Of a stretch of DNA of 64,000 bases, positions 8,749-17,087 are shown piece after piece. Each line of letters opens with the position of its first letter. The first letter of the stretch is position 1. The notes under the pieces are model-generated. The model was given only the letters and a program-made list of their open reading frames with translations, had not been told where the DNA came from and made no database searches. The translations under genes and the position numbers were made by a program. This stretch comes from Flintibacter muris (GTDB lineage Bacteria > Bacillota > Clostridia > Oscillospirales > Oscillospiraceae). The DNA is taken from positions 87,095-151,094 of the forward strand of contig NZ_CALPCP010000007.1 of NCBI RefSeq assembly GCF_943192995.1, in the 5' to 3' direction.

Positions 8749-8922
8749 TTGAGTCCTCGCACGGGGAGACCAAAAGTGGAAAAGCCCAAAAGTGTCAATT
8801 ACAGTGTTAGACTAGATATGGAGACGGAACAGCGCTTGCGGGAATACTGTCAAGAGCGCGGTATTACCCGGGGAGAGGCGTTTCGCCGTGGGCTACATCT
8901 GCTTTTGGAAAACAAAAAATAG
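8749..8922 (+). CDS. Small ribbon-helix-helix DNA-binding protein
   Basis: A 57-residue protein: a basic N-terminal arm (SPRTGRPKVEKPK), a beta strand (SVNYSVRLDM), then two helices (ETEQRLREYCQERG and TRGEAFRRGLHLLLENK), the CopG/Arc pattern. The likely start is TTG 8749, preceded by GTAGGTGGTGAT; no ATG lies between the promoter start point and this site in frame. It probably binds DNA as a dimer and may control its own promoter or the small genes that follow. A hairpin overlapping the stop codon ends the gene. Confidence 0.7.
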   Translation: MSPRTGRPKVEKPKSVNYSVRLDMETEQRLREYCQERGITRGEAFRRGLHLLLENKK

Positions 8923-8956
8923 AGTGCTGGTTGCCCTCGACAAGCTCCAACACTCT
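8921..8956 (+). terminator. Hairpin after the RHH gene
   Basis: Arms AGAGTGCTGG and CCAACACTCT enclose 16 nt. The T-tract is missing (ATAAAACC follows), so it may slow rather than end transcription and allow read-through into the small ORFs downstream. Confidence 0.45.
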
Positions 8957-8976
8957 ATAAAACCAACCCCGGAGGA

Positions 8977-9030
8977 ATGGCAAATCTGATTATGCCACAT
9001 CACCGGGGAAAAATCAAGGAGGAATCATGA
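8977..9030 (+). CDS. Possible 17-residue leader ORF
   Basis: Reads MANLIMPHHRGKIKEES and ends in ATGA, overlapping the next start at 9027. GGAGG sits only 1 nt before this ATG, which is too close for normal initiation, while an internal Met has 16-nt spacing. Its tight coupling to the following ORF is the main argument that it is translated. Low confidence. Confidence 0.25.
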   Translation: MANLIMPHHRGKIKEES

Positions 9031-9247
9031 GTTTACAGGAGCAGTTACTTGACTTAGACGCAACAGCTGTCCAGATTTCCAGGGGTATAAACGCGGTTGC
9101 CCTCATGTCCATGGCCCTGGACCGCACACGGGCCCCTGCATAGACGGCTTTGACGCAATCTGTGACTATCTGGCCAACACCAGCCAGACCCTTCAGAAGC
9201 AGATAGACACCTGTTTGAACATGGTACGGCAAGATTCTTTTTGTTGA
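9027..9247 (+). pseudogene. Small conserved-looking gene broken by a 1-nt frameshift
   Basis: From ATG 9027 (AAGGAGG upstream) the frame reads 38 residues, starting MSLQEQLLDLDATAVQISRG and stopping at TAG 9141. Shifted by one base near 9130, the sequence continues CIDGFDAICDYLANTSQTLQ to a stop at 9245. Together they make a plausible acidic, helical protein of about 73 residues, so a single-base deletion or sequencing error is the simplest reading. I see no slippery heptamer that would support programmed frameshifting. The function is unknown. Confidence 0.55.
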
Positions 9248-9272
9248 CTTTCCACAACTGATGTCGTATGAT
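9244..9272 (+). promoter_or_regulatory. Sigma-A promoter of the DUF3048 lipoprotein
   Basis: TTGACT, 17-bp spacer, TATGAT. The predicted start point near 9279 makes a roughly 19-nt leader and rules out the earlier in-frame ATG at 9268. Confidence 0.75.
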
Positions 9273-9297
9273 AGGAGGGACGATTGGAGGGATTTGG

Positions 9298-10407
9298 ATG
9301 AACAAAGGACGGTGGACCGCGCTTCTGGCCAGTGTACTGGCCTTCTCGCTGCTGGCCTCCTGCGGCGGCGGGAGCTCTTCCCAGCCGGGCAGCGCCTCTG
9401 AGCCTCCGGACGAGCCTGACGTCTCTGTCATGGCCCCGGTGGAGCCGGAGCCCGCCCCTGAGCCGGTCTATCCCTACGCCAACCCTCTCACCGGCGAGGG
9501 GCTGAACGAGGATATCAGCGGCAAACGTCCCGCCGCTGTGATGTTCAATAACCTGAAAAAGGCTCTGCCCCAGATTGGCGTGTCCAGGGCGGACGTTCTG
9601 TATGAGATTGTGGCCGAAGGGGGCATCACCCGGATTATGGGTGTGTTTCAGGACCTGGAGGGGGTGGGCGATCTGGGCAGCGTCCGCTCCGCCCGGGACT
9701 ACTACGTCAACCTGGCCCTGGGGCATGACGCCATCTACATCCACGCCGGGGGCAGTCCCCAGGCCTACGACGCCTTTGACAGCTGGGGCGTCACTCATAT
9801 CGACTTTGTCAACGGCCCCTACGACAAGATGTACTGGCGGGACCCGGAGCGGCGCAAGACCGCCGGACTGGAGCACTCCCTGCTTACCTCCAGCGAGCTG
9901 ATTCTGGAGCAGATGCCCAGCCGTTTCCGCCTGGACCACGAGGAGGGCTATGAGGTGGGCTGGACCTTCTCCAAGGACCCGCCTCCCGCCGACGCGATTT
10001 CGGCACACACGCTGACGGTCCCCTTCTCCAGCTACAAAACCGGCCGCTTTACCTACGACAGCGGGACAAACCAGTACTTTGCCGCCCAGAGCCTGGACGG
10101 CTCCGACCTCATCCCCTATGAGGACGGGGCCGCTGATGAGGAGGTGGGGTTCAGCAACGTGCTGGTGCTGTATACCGACGTAAGCCGGATTAAGGGCGAC
10201 ACAGCCGGCCGTATGTCGGTGCGCACCACCGGGGAGGGGGAGGGTCTTCTCCTCCGGGACGGCCTGTTTTATGAGATCACCTGGAAGCGGGACAGCCGGA
10301 CGGACAACTACTCCTTCCTTAACGCCTCGGGCCAGCCCGCCCCTCTGGCCATTGGATCCAGCTACATCAATATCGTGGGGACCTCCGCTCAAGTCACCTG
10401 GGAATAA
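9298..10407 (+). CDS. DUF3048 (YerB-like) lipoprotein
   Basis: A 369-residue exported lipoprotein. The signal peptide ends LAFSLLASCGGGSSS (lipobox Cys), followed by a Pro/Glu-rich linker. The DUF3048 region begins near YPYANPLTGEGL and continues GKRPAAVMFNNLKKALPQIG, SRADVLYEIVAEGGITR and GSVRSARDYYVNLA, all characteristic of the YerB family. The C-terminal subdomain includes ITWKRDSRTDNYSFLNASG. The biochemical role of the family is unknown. ATG 9298 has TTGGAGG 7 nt upstream. An intrinsic terminator follows. Confidence 0.9.
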   Translation: MNKGRWTALLASVLAFSLLASCGGGSSSQPGSASEPPDEPDVSVMAPVEPEPAPEPVYPYANPLTGEGLNEDISGKRPAAVMFNNLKKALPQIGVSRADVLYEIVAEGGITRIMGVFQDLEGVGDLGSVRSARDYYVNLALGHDAIYIHAGGSPQAYDAFDSWGVTHIDFVNGPYDKMYWRDPERRKTAGLEHSLLTSSELILEQMPSRFRLDHEEGYEVGWTFSKDPPPADAISAHTLTVPFSSYKTGRFTYDSGTNQYFAAQSLDGSDLIPYEDGAADEEVGFSNVLVLYTDVSRIKGDTAGRMSVRTTGEGEGLLLRDGLFYEITWKRDSRTDNYSFLNASGQPAPLAIGSSYINIVGTSAQVTWE

Positions 10408-10414
10408 AAACCTG

Positions 10415-10444
10415 GTTCCTCCGGCCTTGCCGGGGGAACTTTTT
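10415..10444 (+). terminator. Intrinsic terminator of the DUF3048 gene
   Basis: GTTCCTCCGG / CCGGGGGAAC stem followed directly by TTTTT. Confidence 0.85.
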
Positions 10445-10445
10445 C

Positions 10446-10475
10446 TTGCCAAAATGGGGCAACCGGTGGTACAAT
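10446..10475 (+). promoter_or_regulatory. Sigma-A promoter of mgtE
   Basis: TTGCCA, 18-bp spacer, TACAAT. It begins right after the preceding terminator and gives a leader of about 280 nt. Confidence 0.6.
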
Positions 10476-10481
10476 GGCATA

Positions 10482-10760
10482 GGATGTTATGAATCCCAGA
10501 ATTTTTGGACGAAAGGAAGTGGGACCCACCATGGAAGGCCGAAGTCGTCATCAAGCGGAAAGCTGCCACGAACGAGGGGCGGCGGACTTGGCCCCCAACG
10601 GGTCCCGGTCCCGCCGCCGGAGCTGATCCGGGAGGAAGACCTCCTTCTCCTTGTCATGCGCAGCCACAGGCTTGCCGCGCCCCAGAGAGGTGTGGTACGC
10701 CTGTGGCTTTGCGGCTTTTCGCCCCTGGCGTTTTCCAAAAAACGAGAGGAGGAGAGCAAT
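10482..10760 (+). promoter_or_regulatory. Long structured 5' leader of mgtE, candidate regulatory RNA
   Basis: About 280 nt lie between the predicted start point and the mgtE ATG. Complementary segments include GGCGGCG (near 10578) with CGCCGCC (near 10612), and GCAGCCACAGGC (near 10660) with GCCTGTGGCTTTGC (near 10700). The second pair would form a long hairpin roughly 45 nt before the ribosome binding site. I do not find the GUUAGGUGAGGC core expected of the M-box (ykoK) magnesium riboswitch. Magnesium-responsive control is therefore an inference from position only. Confidence 0.45.
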
Positions 10761-12104
10761 ATGCACGACAATTATGATCTGAATCAGCTGATTGAGCTGG
10801 TTCAGGAGCGGAAATTCCGCGCCCTGCGGGAAATTTTAAACGATATGAACGAGGTGGACATCGCCGAGTTTCTGGACGAGCTGGACGTGGAACAGGAGAT
10901 TCTGGTGTTCCGCCTGCTGCCCAAGGATGTGGCGGCGGAGGTCTTCGCCTATCTGGAGGAGGACCAGGAGAAACTGATCGGCGCCCTCAGCGACAAGGAG
11001 CTGCGGGAGGTGCTGGACGAGCTGTATATGGACGACACGGTGGACCTGATTGAGGACATGCCCGCCAACCTGGTCAGCCGTATCCTGCGCAACACCGACG
11101 CCTCCACCCGCAGCCAGATTAACCAGCTGCTCAACTACCCCAAGGACTCTGCCGGGTCACTGATGACCACGGAGTTTGTCTACCTCCACCCCAACAACAC
11201 GGTGGAGGAGTCCTTCGCCCGCATTCGCAAGGTGGGCCTGGACAAGGAGACGGTGTACACCTGCTACGTCACCAAGAGCCGGGTGCTGCTGGGGGTGGTG
11301 ACCGTGAAGCGGCTGCTTATGTCCACCTACGAGACTAAAATCAGCGACATCATGGAAACCAACGTCCTGTCCGTCACCACCCACGAGGACAAGGAGGAGG
11401 TTGCCCAGATGTTCTCCAAGTACGACCTGACCGCCCTGCCCGTGGTGGACAGTGACGACCGGCTGCTGGGCATCATCACTGTAGACGACGCCATGGACGT
11501 TATGGAGGAGGAGGCCACCGAGGATATCGAAAAGATGGCCGCCATCCTGCCCACCGACAAGCCCTACTTCCAGACCGGCGTGGTGGAGACCTGGAAGCAC
11601 CGCATCCCCTGGCTGCTGCTGCTGATGATCTCCGCCACCTTTACCGGCACCATTCTGGGCTTTTTTGAGGAGGCCCTGGCCGCCAACGCCGCCCTCACCC
11701 TGTTTATTCCCATGCTTATGGACACCGGCGGCAACTCCGGCGGGCAGGCGTCGGTTACCATTATCCGCGCCATGTCCCTGGGGGACGTGGAGTTTTCCGA
11801 CTGGCTGCGGGTGATCTGGAAGGAGCTTCGGGTGTCTGTTCTGTGCGCCCTTACCCTGGGGGTGGTGGTCTTTGGCAAGGTGATGGCGGTGGACCGGAAG
11901 GATGCCACCGTGGCATTGGTGGTGGCTTTGACCATCGTCTTTACCATTGTCATAGCCAAGCTCATTGGCTGTACTCTGCCCATGCTGGCCAAGCGGCTGG
12001 GCTTTGACCCGGCGGTGATGGCCTCCCCCTTTATTACCACCGTGGTGGACGCCCTGTCCCTGCTGGTCTACTTTGCCATTGCCACCCGGATTCTGGGGTT
12101 GTGA
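10761..12104 (+). CDS. mgtE: Magnesium transporter MgtE
   Basis: A 447-residue magnesium channel. The N-terminal superhelical domain (about 1-125) has the repeated acidic pattern of the family (FLDELDVEQEILVFRLLPKD, YMDDTVDLIEDMP). A CBS pair follows (about 130-250: MTTEFVYLHPNNTVEESFA; ISDIMETNVLSVTTHEDKEE). The C-terminal membrane domain has five helices including the pore segment FIPMLMDTGGNSGGQASVT. Cytosolic magnesium closes the channel through the N and CBS domains. ATG 10761 follows AGGAGG; a longer open reading to 10446 runs through the leader and is rejected. Confidence 0.95.
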   Translation: MHDNYDLNQLIELVQERKFRALREILNDMNEVDIAEFLDELDVEQEILVFRLLPKDVAAEVFAYLEEDQEKLIGALSDKELREVLDELYMDDTVDLIEDMPANLVSRILRNTDASTRSQINQLLNYPKDSAGSLMTTEFVYLHPNNTVEESFARIRKVGLDKETVYTCYVTKSRVLLGVVTVKRLLMSTYETKISDIMETNVLSVTTHEDKEEVAQMFSKYDLTALPVVDSDDRLLGIITVDDAMDVMEEEATEDIEKMAAILPTDKPYFQTGVVETWKHRIPWLLLLMISATFTGTILGFFEEALAANAALTLFIPMLMDTGGNSGGQASVTIIRAMSLGDVEFSDWLRVIWKELRVSVLCALTLGVVVFGKVMAVDRKDATVALVVALTIVFTIVIAKLIGCTLPMLAKRLGFDPAVMASPFITTVVDALSLLVYFAIATRILGL

Positions 12105-12124
12105 TTCTGGATTTATAAAGAACC

Positions 12125-12162
12125 AGGCGGCACTGAGAAATCAGTGCCGCCTCAGCTTTTTT
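12125..12162 (+). terminator. Intrinsic terminator of mgtE
   Basis: AGGCGGCACTGA / TCAGTGCCGCCT stem, then CAGCTTTTTT. Confidence 0.9.
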
Positions 12163-12262
12163 ACAGATGAGGAGCTGATCGCGGTATGCCTGTGGGGCAA
12201 AGGACAGCAATTAATTCACATTAGAACAGGAGGCTTTTTCACTGCGGCGGGACGAAAGAGCA

Positions 12263-12293
12263 GACCCGCCCGGTCATCAGGGGCGGGCGGGTC
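12263..12293 (-). terminator. Terminator of the BceAB-type operon
   Basis: GACCCGCCCG / CGGGCGGGTC stem immediately after the permease stop codon. On the minus strand it is followed by TGCTCTTTCG, a modest U-tract. Confidence 0.6.
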
Positions 12294-12297
12294 CTTT

Positions 12298-14151
12298 TTA
12301 TGCGTTTTTCGCCATACGGCGGCAGGCCAGGGAGGTGGCCAGAAAATAGCCCCCGTAGACCACCAGAATGACCCCGGCGGTAATCATTGAGCTGGTGGTG
12401 CTGTCCACCTTGCCCACGGTAAAGATGATGTCGTTGGCCGCCTTCATGCCCACCACGGAGTGGACCAGGGCCAGCGCCAGGGGCAGAAGGAAGGCCAGCG
12501 CCACCTGTTGGGTGGCAGACTTTTTCACCTGCCTCTCCTCCGCTCCCAGGCGGCGGAGAATGGCGTACCGGCCGGTGTTGTCAGCGGCCTGGCTCAGCTG
12601 CTGAAGGGCCAGCACAGCGGCGGCGGCCAGCAGGAAGGTAAAGCCCAGGTACAGCCCCAAAAACAGGGCCAGGATCTTGTTGCCCACCATGTCGGCGTAG
12701 ATAGACAGGCGGCTCTCCACCCGGAGCTGGTTTTCCAGCTGGAGAGGACGGATCAGCTGGAGAATCTGCTCCTCCGTCCGTGCGCTGTCACCGGTGTAGT
12801 TGGCCGACCAGTATTGCCGGCGGACCTCCAGCTGGCGGGCGGCGGCGTCCTCCACCACCGCGGTGTAGATGCCCAGGCTTCCGGTAACCAGCCCGTCTCC
12901 CCAGGCGTCCAGCAGCTTGTGCTCCCCGGGGGACAGCGCAATGGGGGCCTTCCCCTGGAGGGCCAGCAGGGTGTTCAGATCAGACAGGGCCAGGATGCCG
13001 GATACGTCCTCCACCCCGGTCAGGGCGGTGTCGTTGTAGTAGACGCAGAAGTCCACCTCCCCGGACAGAAGGGAGCCGGTGTCAAACCCCCCGTTCTCCA
13101 GCACAGCGGTAAAGTCCACCGCGCCCGAATCGTCGGCGGAGCGGTTTTGAATGGTGATATCAAAGGGGGCCTCCTGGTCGGTCATGGCGGACAGGGTGGA
13201 GTTGAGGCCCAAGGAGCTGGCCGTGATGCCGATAGCCAGCAGCAGGAGGATGCATACCACCGTCTGGGCCATGTAGGTGGTGTGGACCTTGCTGATCCAC
13301 TGGCGCAGGGTGAAGACGTTCAGATTTTTAAAGTACAGCCCGGGGTGGCCCTGGACAAACTTCATCACAAAGCCGGACAGGGACCGGAAGATCAGCAGGG
13401 TGCCCACCGTCCCCAGGGACAGCATGACGATGCACAGGGGCAGAATGGCGATAGCCAGCGCCATGCCAAAGTACAGCAAAATGGCGTAGGCGGCAGCGAG
13501 GCAGGCCACACCCAGAACAAACTGGAACACCGCCACTCCCAGGGGACGGGGCTTTAAGACCTCATTTTTCCGCTCCCCGTGAATCAGGTCAATGAGCCTG
13601 GACTTGGACACCTGAACTCCGCTGAGGGCCATTACCAGCAGGAAGATGACGCCGAAGTAGATCACCGTCTTCCCCGCCGCCCGGGGGGAGAAGTTGATGG
13701 CCAGCATAGCGGACACGTCTATTTCAAACATGGACAGGGTGAGAGCGGACATCCCAAAGCTGGCCGCCACCCCCAGGGCCAGCCCGGCGGCCAGGGAGAT
13801 CAGGCCAATGAGGCCGGTCTCCAGAAAGAGCAGCCGGGACACCTGCCCCTGGCTCAGCCCCAGCAGCAGGTAGGTGCCCAGCTCCCGCTTGCGGCGGCGG
13901 AGGAGGAAGCGGTTGGCGTAGAGAATCAGGCAGGCCAGCACCACCGCCACAAAGACGGAAAAGATATCCATCAGCATGGTGATGGCCTCCACAATGGGGT
14001 TGCCCACATTGGTCAGATAGACCAGCGCCCCCTGGCCGTCCAGGGAATTGAAGGTGTAAAACAGGCCCACGCCGAAGGTGAGGGTGAGCAGATACACCCC
14101 GTAGTCCCGAAAGGACCGGCGCACATTGCGCAGGGCCAGCCTAGAGAACAT
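12298..14151 (-). CDS. FtsX-like ABC permease, BceB type
   Basis: A 617-residue polytopic permease. The N-terminus MFSRLALRNVRRSFRDYGVY is typical of BceB/VraG proteins. Helices at about 18-38, 55-80, 105-130, 150-170, 195-215 and 225-255 precede a long extracytoplasmic domain (about 310-500). FtsX-type helices then lie near 505-530, 555-575 and 590-610. The family works with an ATPase to sense or detoxify cell-wall-active peptides such as bacitracin. The start overlaps the ATPase gene end by 11 bp. No dedicated two-component system is adjacent. Confidence 0.88.
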   Translation of the reverse strand: MFSRLALRNVRRSFRDYGVYLLTLTFGVGLFYTFNSLDGQGALVYLTNVGNPIVEAITMLMDIFSVFVAVVLACLILYANRFLLRRRKRELGTYLLLGLSQGQVSRLLFLETGLIGLISLAAGLALGVAASFGMSALTLSMFEIDVSAMLAINFSPRAAGKTVIYFGVIFLLVMALSGVQVSKSRLIDLIHGERKNEVLKPRPLGVAVFQFVLGVACLAAAYAILLYFGMALAIAILPLCIVMLSLGTVGTLLIFRSLSGFVMKFVQGHPGLYFKNLNVFTLRQWISKVHTTYMAQTVVCILLLLAIGITASSLGLNSTLSAMTDQEAPFDITIQNRSADDSGAVDFTAVLENGGFDTGSLLSGEVDFCVYYNDTALTGVEDVSGILALSDLNTLLALQGKAPIALSPGEHKLLDAWGDGLVTGSLGIYTAVVEDAAARQLEVRRQYWSANYTGDSARTEEQILQLIRPLQLENQLRVESRLSIYADMVGNKILALFLGLYLGFTFLLAAAAVLALQQLSQAADNTGRYAILRRLGAEERQVKKSATQQVALAFLLPLALALVHSVVGMKAANDIIFTVGKVDSTTSSMITAGVILVVYGGYFLATSLACRRMAKNA

Positions 14152-14908
14152 CAGCCATCCCTCCTCCCATCTCGGTGACCACCTGGATGATCTTTTGGAA
14201 GAACGCTTTCCGGCTGTCCTTTCCCCGGTGGAGCTCCAGGAACAGTTTCCCGTCCCGGAGGAAGACCACCCGGCGGCAGCAGCTGGCAGTAAAGGCGTCG
14301 TGGGTGACCATAAGGATGGTGGTGCCCAGGTCCCGGTTCAGGGCGTCCAGCCGGTCCAGCAGCATCTGGGAGGACTTGGAGTCCAGCGCGCCGGTGGGCT
14401 CGTCGGCCAGCACCAGGGCGGGGTGGGTCACCATGGCCCGGGCGGCGGCGCACCGCTGCTGCTGGCCGCCGGACATCTGATAGGGGTATTTGTTCAGGCA
14501 GTCGGTGATGCCCAGAAACTCCGCCATCTCCCGCACCCGCCTGTCGATTTTCTGGGCCGGGGCCCGGATAATGGACAGGGACAGGGCGATATTCTCATAG
14601 GTGGTGAGGGTGTCCAGCAGATTGCAGTCCTGAAAGATAAAGCCCAGCCGTTCCCGGCGGAATTTGGCCAGCTCCTTGCCCTTGAGCCGGGTCAGTTCCC
14701 TGCCGTCAATGACAATGGAGCCGGCGGAGGGCCGGTCAATGGTGGAAACACAGTTGAGCAGGGTGGTCTTGCCCGACCCGGAGGGGCCCATCACCCCCAC
14801 AAATTCCCCTGCCTCCAGAGACAGGGACACGCCGTCCAGCGCCCGGGTCAGCGACCCGCCCTTACCATAGACCTTTTTCAGGTCGGTTACCGTTAAAATC
14901 TCAGGCAT
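14141..14908 (-). CDS. ABC ATPase, BceA / antimicrobial peptide type
   Basis: A 255-residue ATPase of the MacB/LolD/BceA group. Walker A is GPSGSGKTT, signature MSGGQQQRCAAARAM, Walker B LVLADEPTGALDSK and the H-loop MVTHDAF, all intact. RYGxxD-type D-loop context and the short length match BceA. It pairs with the FtsX-like permease directly downstream. The start at 14908 has AAAGGAG. Confidence 0.92.
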   Translation of the reverse strand: MPEILTVTDLKKVYGKGGSLTRALDGVSLSLEAGEFVGVMGPSGSGKTTLLNCVSTIDRPSAGSIVIDGRELTRLKGKELAKFRRERLGFIFQDCNLLDTLTTYENIALSLSIIRAPAQKIDRRVREMAEFLGITDCLNKYPYQMSGGQQQRCAAARAMVTHPALVLADEPTGALDSKSSQMLLDRLDALNRDLGTTILMVTHDAFTASCCRRVVFLRDGKLFLELHRGKDSRKAFFQKIIQVVTEMGGGMADVL

Positions 14909-15226
14909 AAAAATGCTCCTTTCCGTTAACTGTACTAAAGCATATCATACAGTTGTGGTAAATGCTCTAAAGGAATCCTGATGATTTCATTAAGGTTTAT
15001 TTAAAATTTTCTAGAAAGCAGACCTGTCCCTTTTTCCAGGAAATTCAATTTTGACGCCGTAGGGCGCGACGACTCCGGCGCGCCGTTTGCAAAGCTGCCA
15101 CCCAACGGCGGGTCGAGGCCGTCCCGCGCTGCAAATACGGCGAGATTTTTTGAACGTTGATTTCTGTGTCCTTTTTCCGACAAGGGTTGCATTTGTTTCA
15201 AAGGTGTGCCATACTATATTTAATAA
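14909..15226. other. Intergenic region, no gene recognised
   Basis: Divergent spacer between the BceA-type gene and the propeller operon. The left part is AT-rich and should hold the minus-strand promoter. Around 15046-15160 lies a GC-rich stretch (GCCGTAGGGCGCGACGACTC) that does not read as protein and may be a repeat-derived or structured element. I see no RNA gene I can name. Confidence 0.4.
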
Positions 15227-15325
15227 TCATCAGATTTGCTGTCACATGTAGGGGCGGCCTTTGGCCGCCTGCAGGAACAAATGGGCCTGCCTGTAACAGA
15301 CGGGCGGCCGCAGGCCGCCCCTACA
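15227..15325. repeat. Interspersed palindromic repeat, family A copy 2
   Basis: The unit opens with ATCATCAGATTTGCTGTCAC, a flank shared with the copy near 35.81 kb. The arms TAGGGGCGGCCTTTGGCCGC and GGGCGGCCGCAGGCCGCCCC follow, with the centre AACAAATGGGCCTGCCTGTA. Confidence 0.8.
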
Positions 15326-15363
15326 GCTCTGATGCCAATTTATACAGCCAAAGGAGAAACAAC

Positions 15364-16950
15364 ATGCTTTCAGCGCTCTTGAACCGGAAGAAACTGCGTC
15401 TGGCCGCCGGAGCTCTGGCGGCCGCCGCTGCGGTGTTTCTGTTGGGCTGGCTGGCCTCGGGAATGCCTGTCCCGACATCCGGGACAGAGTCCCTTGCCTA
15501 TGTGACCTCTGGGGGGCAGCTGATGTACCTGCCTGGCCTGGAGGGAGAGGCTCCCGCTCTGGTTGGCGAAAATGTCAACGCGGGCGCCGGGGCACAGTTT
15601 AGTCCCGACGGCAAAACCCTCTATTACCTGGATGGCAGTCAGTCTCTGTACAAGGTAAACCTGCCCGCTCTGAGCCGGGGTGGGCGGCCTGAGCGCATTG
15701 CTGTAAATGCGGCCTGGGTCCACGTGCTGGACAACGGGGCAGCCCTCTATGGAAAAAACGTGGACAGCCGCCTGGAGCTGCACTGCCACAGCGGCAAGGA
15801 GGACTTCTCTATTGCCAAATCCTATGGCGGCTATCAGCTCAGCGAAGATCAGAGGACCATCTACTATGCGGAGGAGTCCATAGATGGGGAAAACTACCTG
15901 TACACCCTTTACAAAATGCCTCTGCGGCAGGGGGCCCGGCCCGAACTTCTGGTGGAGAACGCCTGTGGCATCTACTCAGACTATACCGCCTCCACCCTGG
16001 TCTATGGGCAGCTCAGTCAAGAAGGCGGCGAGGGACTTGACAACAATGTCACCGTGTACATCAGCAGGCCCGGCGGCGAGCCTGTCCGGCTTCCGGAGCC
16101 GATCTGTCAGTACCCGGGCCCCTTTAACGTGAGTGTAAACGGCGGGGCGGTCAGCTTTTATTACACCGTGGAGGGTTGGTCAGCCGGCGGGAACCGCTGC
16201 TTGAATCTGTATCGGTACGCGGGGGGAAAGAGCGTTCTGGCCGCCGGGGAGATCGATCCGGAGACCTGGACCGTGGATTTTGACGCGGGCGCCTGTGTGT
16301 ACCGGAAGGCGGACGGCCGCCCGGCCTGGTATCAGTGCGTAGACGGTGTGGAAAACACCCTTGATTTGGGGGAGGACACGGCCTGTGTCCTGCATTTCTT
16401 TGTTCTGGAGGGGGGCTGGGCGGTGCTGGACCTCTACCGTGATAACGAATCTTGTCTGGACCTCTACCGCCGCACAGAGGCGGGATTTACCTTCTCCTCC
16501 CGCGCCGCACAGGGAGATTATGCCTGTCCCCAGCGGGGCGGCGGCCCCAGGGACAAGGACTGCCTCTACTACTACACCAATGTGGACAATACGGACTTTA
16601 CGCCCAGCGGAAATCTGGTCCGCTGGCGGGACGGGGCGGCGGAGACAGTGGCCCGGGGCATCAACGAGGTGCTGATATCAGAGGACGGGACCACGTATGC
16701 CATCCACTCCCCCGCCTTCGGTGACTGGTCCCTGTCCCTGATCCGGGAGGGCACGCCCTACCTCATCAGCGGGGAGCTCAGCCAACTGATGCGCTATCCC
16801 ATTGTGCTGGACGGCCAAAGGCTGCTGTACCTGGGCGGCGGAGGCCTCTGGCTGTGGGACGGCAAAGAGAACCGGCAGATCGCCCAGGACGCGGAGCGGG
16901 TCTGGTCCAACAACCAGAAGGCCGATTCGGTTTATCCCCTGTGGATGTGA
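15364..16950 (+). CDS. Membrane-anchored beta-propeller-like protein
   Basis: A 528-residue protein with a basic N-terminus and one membrane helix (about residues 12-32: LAAGALAAAAAVFLLGWLA). The rest is extracytoplasmic and built of recurring strand motifs such as GAGAQFSPDGKTLYYLDGSQ, YQLSEDQRTIYYAEES and TYAIHSPAFGDWS, the style of TolB/WD40-like or DUF5050-type propellers. No enzyme motif is visible. ATG 15364 follows AAAGGAG. It is the first gene of an apparent export operon with an ATPase and two ABC-2 permeases downstream, so it may be a partner or cargo-handling component; this is inference. Confidence 0.75.
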   Translation: MLSALLNRKKLRLAAGALAAAAAVFLLGWLASGMPVPTSGTESLAYVTSGGQLMYLPGLEGEAPALVGENVNAGAGAQFSPDGKTLYYLDGSQSLYKVNLPALSRGGRPERIAVNAAWVHVLDNGAALYGKNVDSRLELHCHSGKEDFSIAKSYGGYQLSEDQRTIYYAEESIDGENYLYTLYKMPLRQGARPELLVENACGIYSDYTASTLVYGQLSQEGGEGLDNNVTVYISRPGGEPVRLPEPICQYPGPFNVSVNGGAVSFYYTVEGWSAGGNRCLNLYRYAGGKSVLAAGEIDPETWTVDFDAGACVYRKADGRPAWYQCVDGVENTLDLGEDTACVLHFFVLEGGWAVLDLYRDNESCLDLYRRTEAGFTFSSRAAQGDYACPQRGGGPRDKDCLYYYTNVDNTDFTPSGNLVRWRDGAAETVARGINEVLISEDGTTYAIHSPAFGDWSLSLIREGTPYLISGELSQLMRYPIVLDGQRLLYLGGGGLWLWDGKENRQIAQDAERVWSNNQKADSVYPLWM

Positions 16951-16992
16951 TAAATTGACCGATACCGGAGCGGCCTTGGGCCGGTTCTCTTT

Positions 16993-17040
16993 ACAGGCAG
17001 GCCCATTTGTTTCTGCGGACGGCCACAGGCCGTCTCTGCA
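16993..17040. repeat. Interspersed palindromic repeat, family A, partial inverted copy
   Basis: ACAGGCAGGCCCATTTGTTT then CTGCGGACGGCCACAGGCCG: the centre and one arm of family A in the opposite orientation to the copy at 15.25 kb. Confidence 0.6.
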
Positions 17041-17087
17041 TAAGGGCAAAACTGATGATTATATCAGAAGAAGGGAGGAAGATGGAA

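Noticed and set aside
8620..8922. A 100-codon version of the RHH protein starting at ATG 8620
   Set aside because: The near-consensus promoter at 8692-8720 lies inside it, so the transcript would begin after this start codon.
12148..12220. Possible transposase remnant reading FFTDEELIAVCLWGKGQQLI
   Set aside because: The stretch resembles the start of some insertion-sequence transposases, but it is about 20 residues long, overlaps the mgtE terminator tail, and nothing else of an element remains. Too little to call.
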